Below are positions 24,727 through 33,275 of a DNA stretch of 64,000 bases, in pieces. Below the pieces are notes generated by a model. That model was given only the letters and a program-made list of their open reading frames with translations. It did no database searches and was not told the DNA's origin. Origin of the DNA: CAZHEV01 sp964531335 [NCBI: uncultured bacterium] (GTDB lineage: Bacteria > Eisenbacteria > RBG-16-71-46 > CAZHEV01). The stretch lies in the NCBI GenBank assembly GCA_964531335.1, contig CAZHEV010000007.1:1-64000 (forward strand), given 5' to 3'. How positions within the stretch are numbered: position 1 is the stretch's first letter; each line of letters begins with the position of its first letter. The position numbers and the translations under genes are program-made.

Positions 24727-27534
24727 ATGCGCAATCTATTCGAGCTCTCACGCCCTGAACCGATCTGGAAGCGTTCGCGATCTCTTGCCGGGCCCGCCTG
24801 TGCGCTGGTCGCCGCCGCCGCGCTGCTTGGGCTTGCGGCCCTGGGACCTTGGTCGTCCCCCGGGCCTTCCGCCGGTCCCGGTCCGGCCGACCCCCCCATT
24901 ATATCTTATGGTCCGGGACAGGGCCCCGAGGACATAGCGGAGGAGATCGCCCAGGCCAAGGCGAGGCGCAGGGTCCTTTTCATGGCGGCGGAGGCCGCCC
25001 AGACGGCCAACCAGAGCTACTTCGACGTCACATACTACGGGCTGGATCTGGATTTCGACACGGTTTCGCAGACCGTGTCCGGCACGGCCGAGATGCGCGC
25101 CACGGTGACAGGCTCGAGCATAAGCCAGGTCGAGCTCAACTTCGAAAGCGACATGACGGTCAGCTCGGTCACCTCGGCCGGATCGCCCTCCACGTTCAGC
25201 CATGCCTCTGATCTTCTGACCATAGACCTGGACAGGTCCTACTCGACGGGCGAGACGGTGACCGTGACCGTGACATACAACGGCGATCCCTCGGGCGACT
25301 CGTTCGCCTTCGACAGCCACGCGGGAAAGCCCATGATATGGAGCTTGAGCGAGCCCTTCGGCGCGAGGGCCTGGTGGCCGTGCAAGGACATCCCGTCCGA
25401 CAAGGCTGACTCGGTGGACGTCGCCTTCACGGTGCCCGAGGGGATGATCGCCGCCTCCAACGGGCTCCTCGTGGATGAGACAACATCCGGCGGCAGGACG
25501 ACCTTCACCTGGCACGAGTCCTATCCAATAACCACGTACCTTGTTTCCATCGCGGCTTACGAATACACGACTTACTCTGACTACTACGTGTACGCGCCGG
25601 AAGACTCGATGGAGATACAGTTCTACGTCTTCCCCGACCATTACGACGACGTACAGGTCAACTACGCAAAGACCAAGGACATGATCGCCGCCTTCGCCTC
25701 GATGTTCGGCGAGTACCCGTTCATAGAGGAGAAGTACGGGCACGCGGAGTTCACCTGGGGCGGGGGCATGGAGCACCAGACCATCACCAGCCTGGGCGGC
25801 TGGGGTGAGTCGCTGATAGCTCACGAGCTGGCCCACATGTGGTGGGGCGACATGATAACCTGCGAGGATTTCCATCACATCTGGATAAACGAGGGCTTCG
25901 CGACTTATTGCGAGGCGCTGTGGAGCGAGCACGAGTACGGCCTCGCGGCGTATCAGCAGGACATGGAGTACGCCAAGTACTTCGGGCCCGGCACCATCTA
26001 CGTGCCGGACACGTCCGACTTCTATCGCATATTCCATTCGGGTCTGAGCTACAACAAGGGCTCATGGGTGCTGCACATGCTGCGGCACGTCGTGGGCGAC
26101 GGCACCTTCTTCGACATCCTGCAGGCGTACTACTCCGATCCGTCCCTCCAATATGGAAACGCGACCACGGAGGAGTTCCAGGCGGTTTGCGAGGCCGTCT
26201 CTGGATTGGACCTGGGCGATTTCTTCCACCAGTGGATATACGAGGAGTACTACCCGATCTACTCCTATAGCTGGACATGGGAGGAGACGGGAGGCCTATA
26301 CGAGATTGATCTATCCATAGAGCAGCTCCAGACGAGCACCGTCTTCAAGATGCCCATCGACGTCACGGTCACGACCTCGCTCGGATCGGACACCACCCTG
26401 GTCGTCTCGAACACCGCGATAAGCCAGAGCTTCACCCTGACCGTGGAGGGCGAGCCCGTATCTATCGAGCTGGACAAGGACGACTGGATACTGAAGGAGG
26501 TCGAGGAGCCGCTGGCCGGAGCCACCCTGGACGGCGGGATACTTCTTGTGAACGGGGTCAGGTGGAGCACCTACGGAACGGAGATCACGAGCGCCTACGA
26601 GGACAGCGCGTTCTGGGGCCGCTTCCCGATCACCTTCTGGGACACCTTCGACGAGCCGGCCGGCGGGTATCCCTCGACGCTTCCGCCGCCCAACGGCCAC
26701 GGCATGGTGCCTCCCGACACTCTGAAGCGATTCTCCACGGTCATCTGGGTGGGCAACAACTACGGGGGCGACCTGGCGGACTGGCAGGACACGTCGATCA
26801 TGAGTTACCTCGACGCCGGCGGCAACGTGCTTCTTATGTCGCGGATGGGCACGGACTTCCTTAACGAAGCGATGAAATCCTATCTGGGAATAGAGTGGGC
26901 GGAGTCCAGCTACAACATAATAGACAACTGCGTGTCCAGATGGAGCGGGCTCACGGACATGGCGCGCACGGGCCAGCAGTCTTACGTGGCCGTGTTCGAC
27001 ACCAGTCTGTCCCGGGAGGAGAGCGAGCTTCTCTTCGTGGAGACGGCTACTTTCGGCCGGGAAAGGGGCCTGGGAGTGTGGAGAGATCCCGCGTGGTCCG
27101 GAGACATCAACCCCTACGGCGGCCAGTTCGTCTTTCTGAGCGGACGCCCCTACAGGTGGAACCACTCCCAGCTCCGCGCGAACGTGGAGCACGTACTGGA
27201 GAGCTTCTTCCTGGAGGACACCGTGCTGTCCTCTCCCGGGGGCGGTCCGTTCGCCGGCGCTTTCCACCTGTTCCAGAACTATCCGAATCCTCTCGCATCT
27301 TCCACGGTGATAGCGTTTCATCTGCCTCGGGCCTGCAAGGTGCGGCTGAGCGTTTTCGACGCGGCGGGCAGGGAGGTGGCCGTGCTCATCGACGAGATGA
27401 CCGGCCCGGGGATCGGTAAAGTTCCCTGGGACGGCACCGACCGCAGCGGGCGCATGCTGCCCTCGGGCGTGTACTTCTATCGTCTTCAGGCGGATAGGTG
27501 GAAGGACTTCCGCAAGCTCGCCATCGCCAGATAG
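24727..27534 (+). CDS. Secreted M1-family metallo-aminopeptidase with FlgD-like C-terminus
   Basis: A 935-residue exported zinc peptidase. A signal segment (about 20-45) precedes the N-terminal beta domain with MIWSLSEPFGARAWWPCKD, typical of M1. The substrate-binding GGGMEHQT (a variant of GAMEN) lies near residue 347 and the zinc site HELAHMWWGD near 366, with the third ligand Glu in INEGFATYCEALW. A region of unknown role (about 600-840) follows; it contains LLVNGVRWSTYG and VIWVGNNYGGDL, resembling ThuA or glutaminase-like folds. The last 85 residues form the FlgD-like domain (VRLSVFDAAGREVAVL, SGVYFYRL). It probably trims peptides outside the cell and may work with the gingipain-like protease. 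Confidence 0.9.
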   Translation: MRNLFELSRPEPIWKRSRSLAGPACALVAAAALLGLAALGPWSSPGPSAGPGPADPPIISYGPGQGPEDIAEEIAQAKARRRVLFMAAEAAQTANQSYFDVTYYGLDLDFDTVSQTVSGTAEMRATVTGSSISQVELNFESDMTVSSVTSAGSPSTFSHASDLLTIDLDRSYSTGETVTVTVTYNGDPSGDSFAFDSHAGKPMIWSLSEPFGARAWWPCKDIPSDKADSVDVAFTVPEGMIAASNGLLVDETTSGGRTTFTWHESYPITTYLVSIAAYEYTTYSDYYVYAPEDSMEIQFYVFPDHYDDVQVNYAKTKDMIAAFASMFGEYPFIEEKYGHAEFTWGGGMEHQTITSLGGWGESLIAHELAHMWWGDMITCEDFHHIWINEGFATYCEALWSEHEYGLAAYQQDMEYAKYFGPGTIYVPDTSDFYRIFHSGLSYNKGSWVLHMLRHVVGDGTFFDILQAYYSDPSLQYGNATTEEFQAVCEAVSGLDLGDFFHQWIYEEYYPIYSYSWTWEETGGLYEIDLSIEQLQTSTVFKMPIDVTVTTSLGSDTTLVVSNTAISQSFTLTVEGEPVSIELDKDDWILKEVEEPLAGATLDGGILLVNGVRWSTYGTEITSAYEDSAFWGRFPITFWDTFDEPAGGYPSTLPPPNGHGMVPPDTLKRFSTVIWVGNNYGGDLADWQDTSIMSYLDAGGNVLLMSRMGTDFLNEAMKSYLGIEWAESSYNIIDNCVSRWSGLTDMARTGQQSYVAVFDTSLSREESELLFVETATFGRERGLGVWRDPAWSGDINPYGGQFVFLSGRPYRWNHSQLRANVEHVLESFFLEDTVLSSPGGGPFAGAFHLFQNYPNPLASSTVIAFHLPRACKVRLSVFDAAGREVAVLIDEMTGPGIGKVPWDGTDRSGRMLPSGVYFYRLQADRWKDFRKLAIAR

Positions 27535-27785
27535 TATCGGATTAAGTCCCGATAGCCGCCTCGTTATAAGGAGCGAGCCTTAGGCGCCACGGGCGGGCAG
27601 CCGTCTCTGTTGTTGACCTCTAAGGCGCGCGGATATAGCATTTTCCGGCATAGGCGCGGGTCTCGTCGCGCGCCGCGCGGCCCGGCGCCGCAATGTCGCC
27701 GCTCCGCGCAGCACTTGCCGCGCAACGGAATGATCCCTTGATCGAAGTCCGATCTTTGTGTTGGAGAAGTGCAGGGAGGAAGGAA

Positions 27786-29312
27786 ATGCCCGTTTCAGTC
27801 GATGGCAAGAGCTTGAACGTAGAGAAAGTCGTCTCCGTTGCGAGGAACGGGGAGAAGGTGGAGCTCGCCCCGGAGGCGATAAAGAACATAGATAGTTGCC
27901 GGGCCATCGTAGACAGGATGGTGGAGCAGGGCGCGGTCATGTACGGCGTGACCACCGGCATAGGCGAGCTTTCCGAGATCGTGCTCACGCCGGACCAGAT
28001 CCGCGACTTCCAGAAGTACGTGGTCTACAGCCACGCCGCGGGCGCGGGCGATCCGATCGACGGGGATGCCGTCAGGGCGTCGATGCTGAGCAGGGTCAAC
28101 GTGCTCAGCAAGGGACATTCCGGGCCTCGCCGCGTCGTGGTCCAGACACTCGTGGACATGCTGAACAAGGGTGTGACGCCGGTCGTTTGCCAGAAGGGAT
28201 CGGTCGGCGCCTCGGGCGACCTCTCCCCCATGGGACAGATCGCCCTCGTCGTAATGGGCGAGGGAGAAGCGTTCTACGACGGCGAGCGCATGCCCGGCGG
28301 CGAGGCGATGAGGAAAGCGGGGGTGTCCCCGTTGATCTTCGAAGCCAGGGACGGGCTGGCGACCATTAACGGCTCCAATGTGACGACCGGCATGGGCGCG
28401 CTTCAGACACATGACGCCGAGATGTGGTTTAAGACATCTGAGATATCGGCCGCCATGTCGCTGGACGCCCTCAACGCCAACATGCTCGCATACGACGAGA
28501 GAATCCACAGGGCCAGGGGTTACGCCGGCGCGGTGGCGTCGAGCTCCAACGTGAGGCGGATCGCAGAGGGCGGCGACTTCATCACTCAGGGAAGAAAGCG
28601 CGTCCAGGATGCGTATTCCCTCAGAAGCACACCGCAGGTCATGGGGGCGGCGAGAGACACGCTCGACTACGTACGGAGGACCTTCGAGGTCGAGCTGAAC
28701 GGGGTCGGGGACAACCCGATCTTCTTCGAGGACGACGGGGGCACCATCATTACGGGCGCCAACTTCCAGGGTACTCCGCTGGCCTTCGCCCTAGACTACC
28801 TGGCCATAGCAGTCACCACGGTTTGCGTGATATCCGAAAGACGGGTGAATCGACTGGTGAACCCGAACCTGAGCGCGGGCCTTCCTCCGTTTCTTACCAA
28901 GGGGGCGGGCATGTTCTCCGGCATGATGCTGGCGCAGTACACTGCGGACTCGCTGGTCTGCGAGAACCGGCTCCTGAGCGCGCCGGCTTCCACGGGCTCG
29001 ATCCCGGCCGCCGCGGACCAGGAGGACTTCGTGAGCATGAGCATGACCTCCGCCATCAAGTCCAAGCAGATCCTTTCCAACGCCTGCACCGTGCTCGCAA
29101 TAGAGCTGATGGCCGCCGCCCAGGCCCTCGACTTCAGGAGGCCACTGAAGCCCGGGGCGGGAGTCAAGGCCGCCTACGACGTGGTGAGGTCGCACGTCGG
29201 CTTCCTGGACAAGGACAGGCCCCTGCACGGGGATATAAATAAACTGAGCGAAGTGGTGAGATCGGGCGAGGTCCTGGAAGCCGTGCAGAAAGCGGTGGGG
29301 CCGTTGGACTAG
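27786..29312 (+). CDS. hutH: Histidine ammonia-lyase family protein
   Basis: A 508-residue aromatic amino-acid lyase. The MIO cofactor triad Ala-Ser-Gly lies in SVGASGDLSPMGQIAL (about residues 141-156). The catalytic tyrosine region YGVTTGIGELSE is near 53, and GDNPIFF and QEDFVSM are the usual later motifs. Bacterial HutH removes ammonia from histidine to give urocanate as the first step of its breakdown. No hutU, hutI or hutG is in the window, and related aminomutases or other ammonia-lyases share all these motifs, so the substrate is not certain. GGGAGGAAGGAA precedes the ATG. Its TAG overlaps the read-through stop of the convergent lipoprotein gene. Confidence 0.85.
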   Translation: MPVSVDGKSLNVEKVVSVARNGEKVELAPEAIKNIDSCRAIVDRMVEQGAVMYGVTTGIGELSEIVLTPDQIRDFQKYVVYSHAAGAGDPIDGDAVRASMLSRVNVLSKGHSGPRRVVVQTLVDMLNKGVTPVVCQKGSVGASGDLSPMGQIALVVMGEGEAFYDGERMPGGEAMRKAGVSPLIFEARDGLATINGSNVTTGMGALQTHDAEMWFKTSEISAAMSLDALNANMLAYDERIHRARGYAGAVASSSNVRRIAEGGDFITQGRKRVQDAYSLRSTPQVMGAARDTLDYVRRTFEVELNGVGDNPIFFEDDGGTIITGANFQGTPLAFALDYLAIAVTTVCVISERRVNRLVNPNLSAGLPPFLTKGAGMFSGMMLAQYTADSLVCENRLLSAPASTGSIPAAADQEDFVSMSMTSAIKSKQILSNACTVLAIELMAAAQALDFRRPLKPGAGVKAAYDVVRSHVGFLDKDRPLHGDINKLSEVVRSGEVLEAVQKAVGPLD

Positions 29313-29458
29313 AACGTGGGCGAAGACGGCCCCTGGTAGTTGAGCGTAAGCAAATCCATGCGGGTCCTCTGGCCGTCGGTCAGCTCGACCTTCATGGTGT
29401 ATTCGCCGGGCCTGATGTTGAACGGGCCGCTCCCGGCGGCCACCGAATACACGGGGCT

Positions 29459-30679
29459 TCACCCGAGGCCCTTGCCTTTGAGCTCGAAGAGGACCACCTG
29501 GTCCTCTCCACCGGGTCCCGCCCCTTCAATCGTCACGGTTATATCGTGAACGCTGTCCTTGAAGGTGGAGGCCTTGAGGACCCCTCCGTAGTATCCGCCG
29601 AGATCGAAGGATACACGGAAGGCCAGTGCCTCGCCGACCCTGTCGAAGCCCTCCACGGCCAAGCCACCGCTCGAGTAGCCGCAGTTCACTTGGTAGATGG
29701 GGTCTCCTCCCACGTCGATGGCGCTCACGTAGTCCTCCATCTCGACCTGGACGGGCTCCACCACCGTCACCGTGGCATCGGCGAACGCGGAGGGGTGCTC
29801 GGTGCAGGCGGCCTTCACGGTCGCCGAGAACTGTCCTGATATCAAAACCGGCGCGGTGTATGTGCCGTCGGAGCTTATAGTGCCGACGGCTGAGTTGCCC
29901 CCTGGCTCATCGTTGACGTACCAGGTGAGCGGCGCCCCCTCCTGGCCGTAGACTTCGGCGCTGAAGGTCCCGCTCTGTCCCGCGCCTATTGTGAGCTCGG
30001 CCGGGGCGACGTCGACGGTCAGCACGGTGACCGACGCTGTACCCTCCAGATCGGGGTCGGCCTCGCTCTGGGCGGTGACGGCGACGGTCCTCGGGTCGGG
30101 CGCGACGGCGGGCGCCGTGTAAAGTCCCGATTCATCTACGGTGCCCAGCTCGACGCTGCCGCCCTGCGTTCCGTTGACCGACCAAGAGACCGATTGATTC
30201 TCCACGCCCGTGACCTCGGCGTCGAAACCTATCTGCTCGCCGGGCCCGGCGACGGTGCTGGAAGGGGTGAGGACAACTCCCATTATAGTGACGGCGGCGT
30301 GACCGCGGACGGTCGTGTCCTCGACGCTGGTGGCCGTGACTGTGACGGTGGCCTCCGAGGGCAGGGTCTGGGGAGCGCTGTACAGGCCATCTGACGCTAT
30401 GGTCCCGAGCTCGGCGTTTCCCCCGGCTACCGCGTTTACCGACCACGCCACGGTTTCATCGGTGAGGCCTGTGACCTCCGCGGTGAAGGCTATCTGTTCG
30501 CCGGGTTTGACGCTCGCCGAGTCGGGGGTCAGCGCGATCGCGCCGGTCCCGGGCTCAGGCCGGAAGCCGGGATCGTCTCCGCAGCCGGGGAACAACAGCA
30601 CCAGGGCGGCGAGCAATACGGGCAGCGAGAGAGCTGTCGGCGAGGGCGCTATCGGGCCTGCGCCCCCACGCTCCCTCAT
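29459..30679 (-). CDS. Lipoprotein with Big2-like repeats, interrupted by an in-frame TGA
   Basis: A 406-residue protein with a signal peptide ending in a lipobox-like LLFPGC. Three Ig-like repeats of about 85 residues follow, each with an LTPDSASVKPGEQIAF-type start and LGTIASDGLYSAP-type middle. The C-terminal part (about 300-400) resembles a carbohydrate-binding beta-sandwich (VEMEDYVSAIDVGG). At 29461-29459 a TGA ends the frame, yet the same frame continues for 49 sensible codons (SPVYSVAAGSGPFNIRPGEY and on) to a TAG at 29311-29309. The stop probably arose by a single change such as CGA to TGA, truncating the last domain, or is a sequencing error. ATG at 30679 is chosen; a TTG at 30697 is the alternative. 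Confidence 0.75.
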   Translation of the reverse strand: MRERGGAGPIAPSPTALSLPVLLAALVLLFPGCGDDPGFRPEPGTGAIALTPDSASVKPGEQIAFTAEVTGLTDETVAWSVNAVAGGNAELGTIASDGLYSAPQTLPSEATVTVTATSVEDTTVRGHAAVTIMGVVLTPSSTVAGPGEQIGFDAEVTGVENQSVSWSVNGTQGGSVELGTVDESGLYTAPAVAPDPRTVAVTAQSEADPDLEGTASVTVLTVDVAPAELTIGAGQSGTFSAEVYGQEGAPLTWYVNDEPGGNSAVGTISSDGTYTAPVLISGQFSATVKAACTEHPSAFADATVTVVEPVQVEMEDYVSAIDVGGDPIYQVNCGYSSGGLAVEGFDRVGEALAFRVSFDLGGYYGGVLKASTFKDSVHDITVTIEGAGPGGEDQVVLFELKGKGLG

Positions 30680-30699
30680 GAAGGTTCTCGTATACAAAC

Positions 30700-31311
30700 T
30701 CAGTGCTCCATGCGCAGATCAGTGTCTATTATCATGTCCTCCATCCTCTTCCACAGCTCATCAGTATTGTGGCTGAGGATGATGAGGTTGTGCTTGTTGC
30801 CCTTGATGTCGAGGACGTAGTCCTTGAGCACGCCCTCCTTTTTGAATCCCAGCTTCTCGAGAGATCTTATGGCCCCTATCTGGTCCTCCATGGCGAGCGC
30901 CTCTATCTTCAAAAGGCCGCGGCGGACCGCGTTCAGGAACAGCTCCCTCGCCAAGAGGGTGCCGAGGCCCTTCTTCTGGTACTCCCTGGCTACGACGAGC
31001 CTTATCTCTCCCACGTGACGCATCCAGCCGTGGGACTGCATGTGGAGCGTCGCGTCGCCTACGACCTCATCGCCGACAACCGCCAGAATGGGGAGGGTGT
31101 ACTTGTAATCCATCCTCTCTATCCACGCCTCGATGACCTCCCGGAGAGTCACATCCTCCTTCAGAAACATCCTGTCCTCTTCGGGGATATTCCGGAAGAA
31201 TTTCAAGAGCCTCTCGAGGTCGTCCCTGGTCATGAGCCTGAGGTCGACTGAAGTCCCATCCTTGAGTTTCGCTGTCTTAGGATAATCGAGCTTATCGACC
31301 TCGGTTTCCAT
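30700..31311 (-). CDS. GNAT-family N-acetyltransferase
   Basis: A 203-residue acetyltransferase. The acetyl-CoA motif A reads RLVVAREYQKKGLGTLLARE (about residues 110-129), with the Gln/Arg-x-x-Gly-x-Gly/Ala pattern in variant form (QKKGLG). The C-terminal motif B region has IRSLEKLGFKKEGVLKDYV, as in RimJ/RimL and spermidine-type acetyltransferases. The N-terminus (LKDGTSVDLRLMTRDDLERL) resembles GNAT domains fused to acetyl-CoA synthetase-like proteins. AAGGAGGT precedes the ATG. It lies just upstream of the Big2-repeat lipoprotein on the same strand. The substrate is unknown; protein lysine acetylation is one possibility. Confidence 0.85.
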   Translation of the reverse strand: METEVDKLDYPKTAKLKDGTSVDLRLMTRDDLERLLKFFRNIPEEDRMFLKEDVTLREVIEAWIERMDYKYTLPILAVVGDEVVGDATLHMQSHGWMRHVGEIRLVVAREYQKKGLGTLLARELFLNAVRRGLLKIEALAMEDQIGAIRSLEKLGFKKEGVLKDYVLDIKGNKHNLIILSHNTDELWKRMEDMIIDTDLRMEH

Positions 31312-31535
31312 ATCACCTACCTCCTTATATTGAAATTCGCGAGCAAGCGTCGGCGGAGAATGCAAACTTCCAATGAAAACCTATCATATCCAAGCTGTTC
31401 GGACAAGGGGGGGTTGCAAGTGGGTTGCAAGTGGACAAGGTGCGGCGCAGGCGATCTTGGGGGCGTCGCCGCCTTCGCCGGCTCGAGCGAGGACGCGGCC
31501 GGCTCGATGGGCGCTCGGGGCGTGGGCGGCCGCCC

Positions 31536-31614
31536 CTCCGGGTGAGGCGTGAAGTACGAGATTGCCGATAACCGCCTCCCCTGGCGTGTGCTCGTCTCTC
31601 CGGGTGAGGCGTGA
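31536..31614 (+). repeat. Pair of 17-bp direct repeats in an intergenic region
   Basis: CTCCGGGTGAGGCGTGA occurs at 31536-31552 and at 31598-31614. Nearby (about 31412-31434) GGTTGCAAGTGG is doubled in tandem. The whole stretch 31312-31708 between the GNAT gene and the oxidoreductase promoter shows no convincing gene. Confidence 0.45.
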
Positions 31615-31708
31615 GCACTCGGGGGAGCGGGGAGCCGGGCGCGACGCCGGTGATCTCCGCATCCCGGGCCGGCCCCCGCCGCGGAAGCCCGGTGTACGTG
31701 GTTTTTGT

Positions 31709-31739
31709 TTGACATAACAACACCCCATGTTAGCATAAT
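31709..31739 (+). promoter_or_regulatory. Promoter with palindrome, 2-oxoacid:ferredoxin oxidoreductase operon
   Basis: TTGACA (31709-31714) with TAGCAT at 31731-31736 (16 bases) or CATAAT at 31734-31739 (19 bases). Between the boxes TAACA (31715-31719) and TGTTA (31728-31732) form an inverted repeat that could bind a repressor. Confidence 0.5.
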
Positions 31740-31827
31740 ACTGTTGGCTCGGGTCCCACATTGGCCCCACCCCCGCCGGCCCCATCGGGCCGGCACTACA
31801 TTGACATCGAGATTGGAGCTGAATCTG

Positions 31828-32121
31828 ATGAAAGACAAGAGCGGCGCAGGCACCGGCACCGCCACCAAGAAGAAGAAGAAGGTAAGGGGCGTGGTCTTCA
31901 TCGAGCCGGAGCGCTGCAAAGGATGCGGATTCTGCGTGGCATTTTGTCCTGTTGACGTGCTGGAGCTGTCGAAATCTTTCAACAAGAAGGGTTACCATCC
32001 CCCCAGGCTGAAGGATCCGGAAGGGTGCACCGGCTGCGAGCTGTGCGGGCTTTTCTGCCCGGATTTCGCGATCTTCGGCATGCGGATCAAAGAGGAAAAG
32101 AAGAAGGGTGGAGAGGAGTGA
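31828..32121 (+). CDS. korD: 2-oxoacid:ferredoxin oxidoreductase, ferredoxin (delta) subunit
   Basis: A 97-residue 2[4Fe-4S] ferredoxin. Two cluster motifs can be read: CKGCGFCVAFCP (about residues 30-41) and CTGCELCGLFCP (about 69-80). The N-terminus has a lysine run (KKKKK) that is not part of the cluster fold. It passes electrons from the thiamine enzyme to external ferredoxin. Its TGA overlaps the GTG start of the alpha subunit, and the order delta-alpha-beta-gamma is the common four-gene arrangement. The ATG has TTGGAG about 10 bases upstream. Confidence 0.92.
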   Translation: MKDKSGAGTGTATKKKKKVRGVVFIEPERCKGCGFCVAFCPVDVLELSKSFNKKGYHPPRLKDPEGCTGCELCGLFCPDFAIFGMRIKEEKKKGGEE

Positions 32122-33275
32122 AAGCTGATCCAAACGGTGTGTTGACTGGAGCCCACTTTCTCGACGGGGACCATGCTGCATGCGAGGGGGCGCTGGCCGC
32201 GGGCTGCCGGTTCGTGGCGGGCTACCCGATAACCCCGTCCACGGAGGTGGTGGAGCGCTTCGCCGCGAGAATACCGACCGTCGGCGGAGTTTTTGTTCAG
32301 ATGGAGGATGAGGTAGCGTCCTCCATCGCTATTTTAGGGGCCGCCTGGGGGGGCAAGAAGGTCATGACGGTGACGTCGGGGCCCGGCTTCTCTCTCATGA
32401 TGGAGCACATAGGGCTGGCCGCCATGACGGAGACGCCGTGCGTTTTCGTCAACGTCCAGCGCGGAGGCCCCTCTACGGGGCTGCCCACGCTGCCCGCGCA
32501 ATCGGACATGATGCAGGCGCGATGGGGCTCGCACGGGGACTACGAGATCATTGCCTTGAGCCCCAACTCGCCGCACGAGAGCTTCGCGCTCATGATCGAT
32601 GCGTTCAACCTGGCTGAGAAATACAGGACGCCCGTCATGTTCATGATGGACGAGTGCGTGGGCCACATGACCGAGAGGGTGACCATTCCCGAGCCCGACG
32701 ACATCGAGATCGTCGAGCGACGGATGACTTCGAAGCCGCCCGGCGAGTACTTGCCGTACGAGCCCGGGGAGGACGGCGTCCCGGACATGGTGGAGGCGGG
32801 AGCCGGCTACAGGTTCCACATCACCGGCCTGACGCACGATGAACGCGGGTACCCCGTTATGCACGCCGACTGCCAGAAGAAGCTGGTGACGAGGCTGGTG
32901 TCGAAGATAAGGGATAACGCCGACAAGATTGCCAGGTATGAAACCGAGGCCCTCGAGGACGCGGACGTCGTGGTCCTGTCCTACGGGATAACGTCGCGCG
33001 TCGCTCTTAGGGGCGTGGCGCTTGCCCGCAAGGAAGGGGTCAAGGTGGGGACGATAAGACTCATCGTGGTGTGGCCCTTCCCGGAGACGTTCGTGAGGGA
33101 TCTCGCGAAGAAAGTGAAGGCCTTTGTCGTTCCCGAGTTGAACCTCGGCCAGATGGCTCTCGAGGTTGAGAGATGTGCCTGCGGCAACGCCAAGGTGGTG
33201 CTCGTCCCTCACGCAGGCGGGACGGTGCATCCACCCGAGGAGATCGCCGCGGCAATAGTGGAGGCTGCTAAATGA
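32118..33275 (+). CDS. korA: 2-oxoacid:ferredoxin oxidoreductase, alpha subunit
   Basis: A 385-residue subunit carrying the pyrimidine-binding fold of the thiamine diphosphate site. GYPITPSTEVVERF (about residues 35-48) is the family hallmark, and QMEDEVASSIAILGAAW supplies the conserved Glu. QRGGPSTGLPT is typical of Kor/Vor alpha subunits. The start is GTG, four bases inside the ferredoxin gene, with GGAGAGG upstream. The complex oxidises a 2-oxoacid with CoA to acyl-CoA, CO2 and reduced ferredoxin. 2-Oxoglutarate is the usual substrate for this subunit order, but branched-chain or indole oxoacids cannot be excluded. Confidence 0.9.
   Translation: MKADPNGVLTGAHFLDGDHAACEGALAAGCRFVAGYPITPSTEVVERFAARIPTVGGVFVQMEDEVASSIAILGAAWGGKKVMTVTSGPGFSLMMEHIGLAAMTETPCVFVNVQRGGPSTGLPTLPAQSDMMQARWGSHGDYEIIALSPNSPHESFALMIDAFNLAEKYRTPVMFMMDECVGHMTERVTIPEPDDIEIVERRMTSKPPGEYLPYEPGEDGVPDMVEAGAGYRFHITGLTHDERGYPVMHADCQKKLVTRLVSKIRDNADKIARYETEALEDADVVVLSYGITSRVALRGVALARKEGVKVGTIRLIVVWPFPETFVRDLAKKVKAFVVPELNLGQMALEVERCACGNAKVVLVPHAGGTVHPPEEIAAAIVEAAK

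Noticed and set aside
29459-29461. TGA read as an amino acid (alternative code or selenocysteine)
   Set aside because: Many genes in the window end normally at TGA and use TGG for Trp. No SECIS-like hairpin is evident after the codon, and an Ig-type domain is an unlikely place for selenocysteine.
31317-31985. Minus-strand frames across the gap before the ferredoxin gene
   Set aside because: They run through the promoter and the ferredoxin gene, and are Arg/Pro/Ser-rich without motifs.
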